Positions 38,524 through 50,501 of a stretch of 64,000 nt of DNA are shown piece by piece (positions within the stretch are counted from its first letter, which is position 1; each line of letters starts with the position of its first letter). The stretch lies in contig CM049317.1 in assembly GCA_026874595.1 (NCBI GenBank), forward strand, positions 63,089,118 through 63,153,117. Direction: 5' to 3'. This DNA comes from Sipunculus nudus. Its lineage: Eukaryota > Annelida > Sipuncula > Golfingiida > Sipunculidae. A program made the translations under genes and the position numbers. The notes under the pieces are model-generated. The model was not told the origin of the DNA, made no database searches, and saw only the letters and a list, made by a program, of their open reading frames with translations.

Positions 38524-39065
38524 GTGTTTCTATTACCATGTGTCACTCTACCAAGTTGGCCCATTCAAACAAAATGTAACAAATTCTGGCTCTCAGTTCC
38601 TCCAGACAGCATGGCTCCTGGTGAGATGCTCGTAAGACTGTTCGCCACTCCTTCCAACTAAACTTGTGGCCCAATTGAATCGGATTCGAAGATAAAAACA
38701 CAGTATCTTGTTAATAAAACAGTTATAATTTTATTATATTACTCATTATTGAAACCATAAAATGCATACTGACTGCCTTGTACTAGGATATTAGGCCTGC
38801 CCAGTTCCATTAAGCAGTACTTGGCAGTTGATTTCATGTAACGGATCCATACACCAGGGCCAGGCTTATATAAACCAGGAACTCACACTGTATGGTTATC
38901 AGCCTCAAGAAAAAAAAAGAGTTTTTATCTTATAGTCCAATTGTGTGTTCAGAATTGGGTATACCCAATGGAACGTGAATGTATAAATAAACTTTCTTTT
39001 CTAAATTTCTCATTTTGAACTGGTCACACCATTTCAGATAAAAAATGGTGGCTTTTACTGTACTA

Positions 39066-39085
39066 TTAGGGGCTTAAGCCCCTAA
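39066..39085. repeat. 20 bp perfect palindrome
   Basis: TTAGGGGCTTAAGCCCCTAA is its own reverse complement. It lies 84 bp left of the 4.2 kb inverted-repeat element and outside its duplicated target site. It may be a remnant of another element. Confidence 0.7.
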
Positions 39086-39634
39086 GAATTTTCAGAAGTG
39101 TGTTCAAACGATACTTGAGAGGTTTTCCTGTCTTTTAAACATCTATCTTCAGGGCCCGACAAAATTGTTTTTTGCTGACTAGCCCATGGGCTAGTCAAGT
39201 TTGATTTTTGACTAGCCCACAGAAAAATTTCACTAGCCCAGTATGTTTTAACAAAATTAAATTAAAAATTAAAGATCATAAAAATAATCTGATGACAATG
39301 AGACATTTTGGCCAAGATGGCGTCCAGGGACAAAACATATGAATTCCTTCATACATACATTCATGATTGTGTCTTGTATTAACACTATTCATGAGATGTA
39401 TTCATTTGTTTTTGATGTTTGCAAAATAGTGAAAACAAGACCTTTATTATTAAAATTTAATGGTGTCACCGGTATTGAGAAAACATGAAAAATGTGTACC
39501 CCTTCCCCACCATCCCGGATTTAGAATTTAAAATTGCTCAAAATGTGTCTTTTGATTACTAAAATGCAGCGTGCACCTCAAGGTTGCAGAGAAAATCTTG
39601 TCTCCTGATCTGCTCGTCGATGTTTCCATTTTTT

Positions 39635-42120
39635 AGCTCAGCTGACTATAAGTCAACTGAGCTATAGTCGTGGTCCTTTGTCCGTCGTCCGGCTGTCCGT
39701 CCGTTAACAGGGCACGTTTTAAAACTGTTCGACCTACCAATCCAAAATTCTGCACACCAATAGATGTCCCCAAAATCTCCTACCATACCAAAAATTGGGT
39801 CATTAGGACTTCGTTTCTTCGAGATATTAAGGAAAAACCTCCGTTTTCCATAAAAAAGCCATTGTTACACTTCAAAGCTGCCTAATATCAAAACCACTGA
39901 TCTGTTTTTGATCATATTTAGTATTCGTATTTTTCCATACATTTTCTGTGCACATACCAAAAATTAGGTCAGTATTGGTTATTATTTTGAAGTTATGGGC
40001 CCAAATAAAATGCAGTTTCTTGAAAATCAGGAAATATATTTGCTCACTTAACATGAGAATTGCTGAAGCTGGAGACTGTTTTCCAGGAATTTAACTTTAT
40101 TTAATCAAGATTCAATTGTTTACCCAAAATTAGATCTGAATTTTGCAAATTTTTCAAGTTATTAGCATAAATAAAAAATCAGTACCTTAAATTTTGTCCA
40201 ACTTTGGCAATGGCACGTTTTTTCCCTGTTAGCACTGTTGATTTAATTTTCACAGCATATATACATAAGGATTTAATCTTTTTAAATCTGAAATTTTAAA
40301 GGAATTGTTTGAAAAGAGTAGTTTTAATTCAAGTTTTCATACACCATGTCAAGTGTTGTTAACATCTGGCCCACCTAGTAATACAGTCTTCACTTGCATT
40401 TAGTTTCATAGTTGAGAATACTTTTCTTTTTTTTTCCTGATACCATTTAAAAAAAATAAAAATATTTAAATTTTTCCTGTTACTGCTGTGGATTTAATTT
40501 TCACAGCATGTACACATTAGCATTTCATCTGTTAAAATCTGAAATTGAAACTAATTGATAAAAAACTGTAGATTTTTATTCAAGTTTCCAGGTACCAAGT
40601 CTTCATTGTTTACATCAGGTCAGTGTAAATGCAGTGTACTGGGCAGTTACATAACACCTTCAGGTCTGACCTACAGCCACTGTGAGTGTCTGGGTCAGGA
40701 TGGGTCAGGCAGTAATTACCAGAGAGCCCCTCTCTCTCTCTCTCTCTCTCTCTCACACCCTTATTGCCTCCCTTCTTCCCTCCATCCCATTCTGTTGACA
40801 GGTACTATAAACTAGATACATTAGCTATAAATGTTGATGCAATTTAGAAATGTGAATCAACTGAAATATTCACAATCACATGTATGTTATACTGTAAATT
40901 TATAGTAACATTCGTAAACCTGGAAAAAAATTATTTAATGAAAAAAAAGGAATAAATGCAAATATTGTTAATTTTTTATTGGCTCAGTTGAATGGGGAAA
41001 AATGATTTTCTTTGTTTCTCCATCTTTCTGTCTGTTTAAAATATTTAATGTTCATGATTAAACTTTTTTTATAAGCACTGTTGAATTAAATTTCATATCC
41101 TGCATGTATATGCAAGGGTGTTGTAGCTCTCACCATCCCCTTCTTCATCCCACTGAGGGTTTGCTCCTTGGCACTGTGAACAATAGTTCTATGGCTATAG
41201 CATAAAATTTAATAATTAAAGAAAATATCTGCAGAGAGACAGAGGCATTGTAACTCTGATCATAACACAACCCCCCCCCCCCCCCACTCCTGCATTGCAC
41301 CTGTGGAGTGGGGATGTTATGGCAACTGTATACATATCATAAAATTGATAAAAAAGGTTTACCAAATAAATTGGATCTCATCAGACAATTGTATAAACTG
41401 TTGAACTGTCAACAGCTTATCAAAAATGTAACCAATGGAAAAGCATGGTCAGATCTCAAATATTATTTGCAACATTTTCTTCAATCATATAAACCAACCA
41501 TGGCCCAAATTACCTCTTCCTCTCAAACTTTATCTACATTTCATCATATTTTTAATATTTTAACCTTCTAGGTGGTTCAGTACTGTTGACCATTTGTCCA
41601 TAGGTACCTATGTACATACCAGAAATTATGTCAATATTGTGTAATATGTAGACGTGAGGGTCATCAAAAAAATGTACCTTGTCAAGACCGATCTTGTCAA
41701 GATATCATGTCATACAGTCACAAATTCATAAATCCCCTCATCAGCATAGTTAATCATAACCTTGTATCTGTCAAATTGAAAGCTTGCAGTTTTCCATACA
41801 CTATAGATCCTTCAACAAATAGCCTTATCATGATTATACCACTGCTTAGTATACTGTCATTGCATTCATATTTGATGAAATAAATTGTTTTTTTTCGACC
41901 CCTCCCAAATAAATAAAAAATAAACCACTATATTTTACTCCATATTAATCCATCAGTCAGATTATTTCATATATCATTTACTCACATATTACATTATATT
42001 CCTTTATAAAAGCCCAACATGACCATGATATTCATAAGCTTTTTCTACTCAATATAGTATAACAATACATTTATAGTCCAATCATGATCAGCTGAGCGCC
42101 GTGACCCAGGGGTCCCTTGT
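39635..42120. mobile_element. Copy A of a ~2.5 kb interspersed repeat with terminal hairpin
   Basis: It begins with the near-perfect hairpin AGCTCAGCTGACT ATA AGTCAACTGAGCT, followed by ATAGTCGTGGTCC and a run of GTCCGTC units. It ends in GATCAGCTGAGCGCCGTGAC followed by CCAGGGGTCCCTTGTTTT. Long tracts, especially 40,388-42,120, match 56,360-58,175 closely. Internal landmarks are a CT microsatellite, a poly-C run (about 41,271) and an 85-90 codon ORF at 41,308-41,571 that is also open in the other copy (57,361-57,621), but the changes between the two include several amino-acid replacements and a 3-base deletion. No transposase, reverse transcriptase or helicase motif was seen. The whole copy sits inside the 4.2 kb inverted-repeat element. 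Confidence 0.8.
40731..40754. repeat. (CT)n microsatellite
   Basis: A short CT run inside repeat copy A. The equivalent position is greatly expanded in the related copies at 54,009-54,145 and 56,694-56,812. Confidence 0.9.
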
Positions 42121-42898
42121 TTTTTTATTTTGCAATAAACCAGTTATCTTAAAATATCTCAACAGATTCATAACAAACTGCCTTTGAGGTATCCAAAAAT
42201 GTTCCTTGACTTATACAATTGTCATTCTATTCTAAATCTTAATCTTGGCTGAAAATTGTTACTTTCTGGAATTTTCAAGAAAATATCAAAATATTTTCAC
42301 CAATTACCTGTGGTCATAATTGTTAATGTCATGTTCGTTGCCCCTATGCTCATTTGAAAATCTCGCTGGTCAATTGAATTGATTTCGAAAATTTGAAGGT
42401 ACAACGTGAACATGTGCCCATTTTGGATAAAAATAACATGAAAACAAGTGATTTTCGTTTTAAACTGAGGTTGGTTGACGATCGGTGATCTGCCAGGGGA
42501 ATCTCTTGACTCGTTTTGATCCTGTGGGCTGTCATGAAGAGCTCACGCAAAACAGATTGAATGGGACAAGTGGCTGTTCCTTTTACCGTACACAGAACAC
42601 TGCGCACACCTGTTCAATTTAATTTCTAATAGATGAACAGGGAAGTACAGCACAGAACGGAACAGCTTACTGGAGCGCCACCGTGTGTTTGTTTAAGAGA
42701 CTAAGTCCATGTTCTATGTGAAAACGCACGCAACTGCGTATTACATCGGATTTGTTCCCACTGGCAGTTTGACATTTTGGTCACAACAGTTCATCGAATA
42801 GTAAAAATATTACTGCTGAAATGAATTATGTTATTATATTATACAGTGTAAGATAAAACAAGCCAAATATCTTTGAATAACTTTTGAGACCAGCTAGC

Positions 42899-43234
42899 AT
42901 GAAAGTCAGTACTACCAACCGTGTCCATCAACAAGTTCTGCTGCTGGCCTCGCGGTTCACTACAAGAAAAATGTCAAAGTTGAAAGAAAAGAAACTGCAG
43001 GGGACAGTATCGACGCTAATTGTAGCACGAAAGTGGTCCCAAGGAAGGTGGAAAGATGATATTCAGAAATTTTGGCAGCAAGAATTTTCACACATTTTGT
43101 CATCGAAATTTTGGCGCGAAGGAAAAATAGTTCACGCAAGAAGCATTTTGCCTAACCTTCGCCGAATAAAACGATCCTCCTCGCAGTTGATCCGTTCAAA
43201 TTTTAATGTCATTAGATCTCTGTTTGGGTTTTAG
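42899..43234 (+). CDS. Hypothetical 111 aa basic ORF inside the 4.2 kb element
   Basis: An ATG at 42,899 opens a 111-codon frame ending at TAG 43,232-43,234, close to the right terminal inverted repeat. The product is rich in lysine, arginine and serine and has a tryptophan-rich middle (RKWSQGRWKDDIQKFW), but no known domain is recognised. It has a more balanced base composition than its surroundings and contains CpG dinucleotides. It could be the last exon of a lost transposon gene, captured host sequence, or a chance ORF. No splice or promoter evidence decides between these. Confidence 0.3.
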   Translation: MKVSTTNRVHQQVLLLASRFTTRKMSKLKEKKLQGTVSTLIVARKWSQGRWKDDIQKFWQQEFSHILSSKFWREGKIVHARSILPNLRRIKRSSSQLIRSNFNVIRSLFGF

Positions 43235-43504
43235 AATGTGTGTAAGGATTTACTCTTTTATGACTAGCCCATCGGACTTACCAGCCTGGACTTTAGGGTA
43301 GTCCGATGACGAACTTGGGTAGCCCCGGGGTCGGGCTATAAGGTTTGTCGGGCCCTGATCTTAAATAACCCCCTAAGGAATGGACTTCACTGTTTTGTCC
43401 ATTGTCCATATTTTTGCAATGCCACATTGTACAGTTATGCCCTCTGGTGTGTCTTATGGTAATTAGTTGTCAAAAAATGGTCATGTGTCCATAGGGGCTC
43501 ATTT

Positions 43505-44452
43505 TGGTACGTGTCTGAACACATTTTCAGTACTTTTGTTTTTGGACATAAACACAATTTTAGTACTTGGGGGCTTTTGTTTTTGGACATAACCACACCT
43601 TCAGAACTTGGGGGCTTTTGTTTTTGGACATAAACACAATTTTAGTACTTTGGGGCTTTTGTTTTTGGACAAAACCACATCTACAGTACTTTTGGGCTTC
43701 TGTTTTTGGACATAAACACAATTTAAGTACCTGGGGTGCTTTTGTTTTTGGACAAAAACACATCTTCAGTACTTGGGAGCTTTTGTTTTTGGACATAAAC
43801 ACATCTTCAGTACTTGGGGGCTTTTTTTGGACATGAACACATCTTCAGTACTTTGGGGCTTTTGTTTTTGGTCATAACCACACCTTCAGAACTTGGGGGC
43901 TTTTGTTTTTGGACATAAACACAATTTTAGTACTTGGGGGCTTTTGTTTTTGGACATAAACACAGTTTTAGTACTTTGGGGCTTTTGTTTTTTGGACATA
44001 ACCACATCTACAGTACTTTGGGGCTTTTGTTTTTGGACATAACACAATTTTAGTACCTGGGGGCTTTTGTTTTTGGACAAAAACACAATTTTAGTACCTG
44101 GGGTGCTTTTGTTTTTGGACATAAACACAATTTTAGTACTTTGGAGCTTTTGTTTTTGGACATAAACACATCTTCAGTACTTGGGGCTTTTGTTTTTGGA
44201 CATGAACACATCTTCAGTACTTTGGGGCTTTTGTTTTTGGACATAACCACATCTTCAGTACTTGGGGGCTTTTATTTTTAGACATAAACACATCTTCAGT
44301 ACTTGGGGGGGGGGTTGTTTTTGGACATAAACACATCTTCAGTGCTTGAGAGCCTTGGTTTTGGACATTAACGCATCTTCAGTACTTGGGGGCTTTTGCT
44401 TTTGGACATAAACACATCTTTAGTCCTTGGGGGCTTGTTATATTAGGACATG
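43505..44452. repeat. ~42 bp minisatellite, about 22 copies
   Basis: The unit reads roughly GGGGCTTTTGTTTTTGGACA then TAAACACA then TCTTCAGTACTT, recurring every 41-44 bp. Because 42 is a multiple of three, long stretches stay open: the minus strand reads a 14-residue repeat around MSKNKSPQVLK and CPKTKAPQVLK, and the plus strand another. Single-base indels break the frame several times. The copies begin about 150 bp right of the 4.2 kb element. Confidence 0.93.
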
Positions 44453-45949
44453 AGTTTGTGGATTTGCCATCTGTTCATCTTAGTGGTTGTTCAATGTATT
44501 GGGCTGAAATAGTGGATGCCTATAGGTCTTTGCTACCTGCCCAAGTACATTTCATGCTGGAGACTGGTGTTGCCACCTACAATCGTTTTCACATGGAGTT
44601 TGCTCTGTATATTGGCTTTGAGATAAATTATAGTTCATATCTCAGGTGTGGCTTAGTGTATTGGTCAGAAATTTTGCAAAACTCACCAAAATGACTGTAC
44701 AAAAGAGCATTCTGCAGGTGATTCTGTGTAATCTTTCTGGATTATGATTTAAAGCAGGTACCATATGTCTCCTGTCTTTCACAGATTCATAATTTATTCT
44801 GGTTCACTCAGGGCAACTGCCATATTCTGAGCTTGGTCGGCCCAGTGCACTTGACTCAAAAGAAGTTTGTTGGATTGTGCGAAGTTGTAATTTTGACTTG
44901 CCCATACATCTCTGATGGCACTCTGGTATACCAGACCACCTACAATAAACTTTGCAGAGTGCATGTCCCTGCTTATTTTGTCAGGAGGTATTTGAAGTTT
45001 CATGGAGGAAAAAGGATATATTTAATAATTTATACATATCTGATAGCTTTGTCATACACAAGGCCTGTGGTGTTCCCTACATTTGTTTTTGGTCTCATGT
45101 CTGTGCACATAACCCAAGAGTGGTCAGAAGTATCTGCCTGAGATTGTCCATGTCCATACTTCAATGACTTTCTTGTACACAAAACTGGTGGTGGCACCAA
45201 TAATTATATTTCTTCTGTTGTGTACATCTATGCCAGTATCTCAGGAGTGATGTTTGTGTAATTGTTGCTTTTACTGGAGTTAAAAATGTTCAGAGTTTGC
45301 ATTGTGCATGTCACACATATTTTAAAATTAATCCAGTGCATAGGTTTCGCATTAGACATGTAGGCCTTGTTATGGAAAAAACTTATTATTTTGGGCCTTT
45401 TCTGCTTCTTTAAAAAATATAACATGATGAAACTGTCAAGCAGTTAGTTTTTTTTACAAGAATGATCATAGGGTGAGGTTCTCTGAATTGTATAAGAACA
45501 GATCAAGATCAGTTTTTTGGTAGAGTCCTAGAAAACTGAAGTTTGTCTTTTGGCTAGGTAAGCCTATATCATACTGAAGGCTGCAGTAGTCTTCTTCTGC
45601 AAAACTGATATTTTAACTTTTGTAATTTTGAACCAAGTTTACTTATATGCTTTTTAGCAGTATTCATGGACATATTGCAATTAAGTGTAAGGTACTTTGG
45701 TAGCAATTAAATGTGAGATTCTTTGATAAACAACGATTCTGGATTTATTGTAGTTACAGACTCTGCAGTGGTGGTATATATGCAGAGCTGTATAGGCAAC
45801 TATTTATGTCCAAATCAGTGTTTAAATCCATGAAAACAATATATCTGTATTCTGTTTTTGCTTTTAATATACATCTGTTATTATTCTATACATTTTTTAA
45901 AGAAAATCATATAAATATTACAACAAGATAAAGGCAATTTAGCCAAAGT
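44453..45949. other. AT-rich sequence with no supported gene
   Basis: Several ORFs of 65-102 codons occur on both strands but none shows a domain, codon pattern or splice context. Faint recurrences of TGCCACCTACAAT/ACCACCTACAATAA suggest an old, decayed repeat. Confidence 0.5.
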
Positions 45950-46570
45950 ACAGTATGTGTAAACAGATTAGACAACAGGCATAGATTTTCTGTATCTCTA
46001 AATAGCTTGGCAGAGGGCGAACTGTTTTATATTTGGCAACAGGCCAAGTTTCTAACAGCATCTACTTATAGCTTAAGCCTTTTCCAGACTGCAACTGTAT
46101 CAGATTAAGCAACGGGTCAAGTGTTCACTCAGTGCAGCAACTCACATTTGAAACTGAGGTTTTCATGGTGCCATCTGCATTGACCTTGTTTTTTATTGGC
46201 AAAAACCTCATAATTTCAGCCAGTTTCAGCTTAAATATGATTTTTAATGAAACTGTCAAGCTGAAAAAATATATCTTTATTTTGATATTGTTTTCAAAAG
46301 GGCTTTGTTATTATTCTAAACATTTTGATGAAAAAGATCAGTATGAATATGCGACTTGTAAAAAGCATTGTAGGTTAAGCTTTTTAGTTTGCATAAACAA
46401 ATTTGGCAACAGGCAAACATTTTATTTGTTTCTATATATTTTTGCAGACTGCAAACTATTTTAGAATTGGCTACAGGCCAAGTTTTAGTCTTGATCTATT
46501 TTAAGCTTTAGCAGACTGCCAGCTGAGGTAGATTTAGCAACATGTCAAGAATTCACTCAGTGCAGTGGCT
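45950..46570. repeat. Degenerate two-copy tandem repeat, ~425 bp unit
   Basis: GGCAACAGGCCAAGTTT, TTAAGC, CAGACTGCAA, AGCAACGGGTCAAG and TTCACTCAGTGCAGCA (about 46,030-46,140) recur as GGCTACAGGCCAAGTTT, TTAAGC, CAGACTGCCA, AGCAACATGTCAAG and TTCACTCAGTGCAGTG (about 46,465-46,570). The copies are strongly diverged. Confidence 0.65.
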
Positions 46571-46960
46571 GTAGCTGGCAATGAACTTCACTTTACCTTT
46601 GACAAGTACCGGTAAACTCTTGGCTCAGCTTCGAGAGCTAAGTGCACCTGACTTGAGAGAATTTTGATTCATCTGCCTAAAATTTTGTCCTATCCTTGCA
46701 TATTTGATAGCTTTCTAGTCCAAAAGACTGATATTGCCACCTACTACATTAAATTTTAACAAATATTTTAATAACTGTAATTTTTTTTCAAATTAGTTCT
46801 GCTAGACAAGTTGTCAGTGTTTACAAACCGTTGAGTTGTCATGGCTGATGCCAGGGGTTAGCTTAATTGATCTGTGACACTGGCCATATTGAGCAAAAAC
46901 AGGCGCAAATTCATCAAACTTCACAATTTTATGTTAAAACATCTCTGTAACTCCTTATGG

Positions 46961-46964
<4 letters not shown>

Positions 46965-47044
<80 letters not shown>
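46965..47044. repeat. (TA)n microsatellite
   Basis: About 80 bp of TA dinucleotides with one TTTA interruption near 46,997. Confidence 0.97.
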
Positions 47045-47046
<2 letters not shown>

Positions 47047-47324
47047 AAATTAATACTGTTTGAAATATGATATGGCAGAAGTGCCCGTTCTGCATGTATA
47101 AAACTGCGTACAAATCAAGTTGTGCAAATTGTGCACACAGATGGTAAGCCGGGGAAGTTCAGATCTCAAAAGTAATGCACATCGAATCTGATTGGAATGC
47201 AGCATAAACAGCACACTTTCTTGATTTAATGTCCAACCAAGCAACATTATCCAAGGTGTGCAGAGCTAACTCGTCCGTGCCGTCATATCAAACTTACCAC
47301 CTGAAAGCCCTTTATTATTAAAGA

Positions 47325-48230
47325 TATAATCACCCATATCCTGTGAGCTATGGGGCCCCAAAGTACCCCCCAGAATAGTAAAAAAATTCATACACAAACT
47401 TCAATATCTCATTAACTACATCACTGATGGTCATGATTTTTGGCATACATATTGATCATGAGATGTTATATCAGTTTCTGCAGACTGGTGGCGCTACCTG
47501 TATTTTTCGATTTTTTTACGAATTTTTTTCTCTATTCTTGAGACCTTTAAAAATATGAACATCTGTTAACAGGGCACAAATCATTACAACTGGTCCAAGA
47601 ATCTTCATTCTTGACACACAGGGAGACCCATGAAAAATCTCCATGGAAACCTGAAATAAGGTCTCTGTTACCCATAGCCTTGAAGCTGTATGGCTCCAAA
47701 ATACCCCCCCCCCCCCAGAATAAAAAAAAATTTGATACAAAAACTGCAGTATCTCAATACCTACAACACTTATGTTCATAATTTTTAGTAACATATTGAT
47801 TATGAGCTGTTCCATCAGTTTCTGCAGTCTGGGTGCACCACCTTTATTTTTATTTCAAATTTTTACAAATTTTTTTCTTTATTTTTCAAGACCTTTAAAG
47901 ATGTTGTAAATATCTGTCAGGGTACAAATCGTAAAAATTTTGACCTAGATTCTTCATTCTTGTAATGCAAGGAGGCCCATGAAAAGTGTCTGTGGAAACC
48001 TGAAATTAAATCTCTGTTTCCCATATCCTTCAAGCTATAGGACTCTGAAGTATCCCTCAAAATAAAGAAAAATTTGATACAAAAGCTGAAGTATCTAAAC
48101 AACTAATGCAGAGATCAACATGATTCTTTGCATGGATATTGACCGTGTGTTTTTATTAGTTTCTGCAGACTCTTAGAGCCACCTGTATTTTTTTAAAGTT
48201 TACACATTTTTTCTCTATTTTTGAGATGTA
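47325..48230. repeat. Three degenerate tandem copies of a ~345 bp unit
   Basis: Each copy carries CCCATA, AGCTATGGGGCCCCAAAGTA-like sequence, then AATAAAAAAATTTGATACA, CAGTATCTCA and TTTCTGCAGACTGGTGG with a CACCTGTATTTTT end (near 47,325-47,570, 47,590-47,890 and 47,935-48,230). The middle copy has a 14-base C run near 47,704. They sit just left of the terminal motif at 48,340 and are probably internal parts of the same old element. Confidence 0.75.
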
Positions 48231-48339
48231 TAAATACAGACACAATCTTGGCCTGTTGGTTAATCTGTTTGATGCTTCAGTTGAATGGGTATATACTACC
48301 ATTCAGATGATAAAATTTCCTTTTGCGAATCTTTTCCCA

Positions 48340-48424
48340 GTCAGCTGAGCGTCACGACCCATGGGTCACTTGTTACCTTCAAGGTCAACTTAAGCTGAGC
48401 CCAGTGATCCATGGGTCCCTTGTT
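48340..48424. mobile_element. Two adjacent right-end motifs of the interspersed-repeat family
   Basis: CAGCTGAGCGTCACGACCCA with TGGGTCACTTGTT, and then AGCTGAGCCCAGTGATCCAT with GGGTCCCTTGTTTT, both match the ends of copies A and B (42,090-42,120 and 58,143-58,175). Two ends 50 bp apart imply two insertions or an end duplication. A left end was not found. Confidence 0.7.
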
Positions 48425-50058
48425 TTGTGATTATTTTTTTTTGAGAGTCAAGGAACACCAAAACTGTTGGCTCATAGGGCTGAAAGAGGAAAATGTGTAA
48501 TTAAATATTTTGGAAATAATAGCCTACCTTATGCCATTTTCCTGTAAACAATTTAAAACCAGGTTTATAAGTAACTAGTCTATTCTGTTGTGACATCTTG
48601 CCACTAACTGAGAAACGGGCATGCCAGGGAACAGTGATGATGTCATAATAGACGTTATGCACAAAGGAGGACACCCTACTAACTGGACCAATATTCAAGA
48701 GCCACCGCCCCCTGTTTACAGCGAGACTTATATTCTCCTTGTGCATGCACTTCACCGTTACATCACATTACTTCATATCCAAATCCAAGGAGAATAAACA
48801 ATGGTCACTTGATAGGAACACCATGAACCACAGGTAAATATATATACAAGACATGTCAACCAGACCTTAAAGTGAATTATATTTATATTGTAAGCATGTA
48901 GGGAACCAAAAATGCCTCATTTTCCTTTTCCTGCCATTGGTGCAAGATTTGTTTGGCAAGCATGGCTTATGTGGAGATAATCGCAAAAAAATTAGGTGGA
49001 CAGGGGTGGTGGAAAGGACTATAGTTGTATGGTAACTTTTGGGAGGTGGTGTAGTAGAATTCGAGACATAAACAAGATGGCACAAATGGTAAATAATGGA
49101 GTTGCAGCATGCATGGCATCCTGTTAATGGTGTCACAAGAACTTGCATGTCAAGACGTGAAGGGAATAATACCACCTAAGCTCTAAACCTAGGTTAAAAT
49201 TGATCCAAGTATAAATTTCCTCATGGTGTCATTCATGAAGTCATTGATTTGTATCAGTCATTAAAACCTCACGGGAAAGCAGAACCTTTTGCATGTGCAC
49301 TTTCTGTGTTGCAGAAAGCATGACCTCAATTTTACCTCTTGTGTGTCAGATGTCCCCACATTCATTTAAGCTATTATCACAGGAAATACCAGTGAATATA
49401 AGAAATATATCCCACAATCTCATGATCATGAGTCCCACATGACCTACATGCTATCAGTTAGGTAGATAAGAAAAAAATTAAATTTTATAATTTTGAAATT
49501 AAATTGATATCAGTGGATAGGAAATTTGATGAATATTAATTTTTGTTTTTAATGTGATTTGGAATCATTATTAGTTTCAGAGATATTTAAGAAAAACTAC
49601 TCTTGAATTTGAGTGAACTTGGCTCAGTATCAGCACCAAAAACTGTGACCAGCAGCTGCCAGCCAGCCCAGCCTGGAGTGACTTGGCCCAGTGCCAGCTG
49701 TCAGAGCTTGGCCCCACCCACATCTGTCATGTGTGTCACGTGTACTAATTAACTATTAATTTACTCTTACAACTTAAATTTTTTTGTTATTTTGTTTAGT
49801 CTATTTATTAATGTTTATTGATGCTATTTAATTAAAAATGATTTTAATTCAATTAAGAGTTCATGTATATTGTGGAGCCTGTTTTAGTTCAAAATTCACC
49901 ACAGTCATCCAACTTTGAATATTCAAAACAATCATACAATATACCAATCATACAAATTATAATACTGTATCTCAGAAAAAATTTAATACAAGTTTTTTTT
50001 TTATAATTTTATTACCAACACCCATAAAAATACTAAAAAATGCTAAAAATGACTGCAG
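48425..50058. other. Intergenic sequence, nothing recognised
   Basis: ORFs at 48,501-48,755 and 48,867-49,175 (minus strand) have no recognisable content. A patch of CAGC-type words lies near 49,650-49,680. Confidence 0.5.
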
Positions 50059-50468
50059 GTAAAACATGTTATGTTCTGAAAATAGCTGTTATATACAATT
50101 GCATGCTATCATACATGTATATTTATCTATTGTTCTTGTTAATTTAGTATCACAATTGGTAAAATGGTATATATCACATCACCAAAATATGTAAGGAGAA
50201 AGATTCTGGTGTAGCATATCACAGATATATAATTAAAACATCAAATATGAGATTACTTGAAGATAAAATTGATCACAGTCTGAATACCCTTGAGAACATA
50301 AAACATCTTATGTTCTGAAAATCGCTGTTACAACAATTGTTTGCTATCATACATGTATATTTATCTAATGTTCTTGTTAAATTAGTATCACAATTGTTTA
50401 ATGTTATATATCACATCACCAAACTCTGTAAGCAGAACGATTATGGTGTAGCATATCACAGATATATC
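50059..50468. repeat. Direct repeat, two ~172 bp copies 238 bp apart
   Basis: 50,059-50,231 and 50,297-50,468 share AAAACAT, TTATGTTCTGAAAAT, GCTATCATACATGTATATTT, ATCTA, TGTTCTTGTTAA, TATATCACATCACCAAA and GGTGTAGCATATCACAGATA. They lie immediately 3' of the minus-strand gene that ends at 50,502. Confidence 0.85.
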
Positions 50469-50501
50469 GGTACAACATCCCATATTCATATAAATTGTTT
50501 A

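Larger units (their letters stand above)
39150..43357. mobile_element. ~4.2 kb DNA-transposon-like element, 14 bp TIRs, 5 bp TSD
   Basis: The left end CAGGGCCCGACAAA (39,150-39,163) is the exact inverse of the right end TTTGTCGGGCCCTG (43,344-43,357). The 5-mer ATCTT flanks both ends (39,145-39,149 and 43,358-43,362). Subterminal TGACTAGCCCA motifs recur near both ends, including a perfect 20 bp palindrome GACTAGCCCATGGGCTAGTC at 39,177-39,196 and an ATCGGACT/AGTCCGAT pair near 43,272-43,309. No transposase is recognisable and a second repeat (39,635-42,120) is nested inside, so this is non-autonomous or gutted. CAGGG termini occur in several superfamilies; a 5 bp duplication does not match the usual 8 bp of hAT, so the class is left open. 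Confidence 0.8.

Noticed and set aside
41308-41571. ORF shared between repeat copies A and B as a conserved transposon gene
   Set aside because: Differences between the copies are mostly amino-acid changing and include a 3-base deletion, so the shared frame reflects recent common origin rather than constraint. No motif is recognised.
46132-46464. 110 aa ORF as a small membrane protein
   Set aside because: Its hydrophobicity follows from AT-rich sequence, it lies across a degenerate repeat, and no homologous feature or gene structure is visible.
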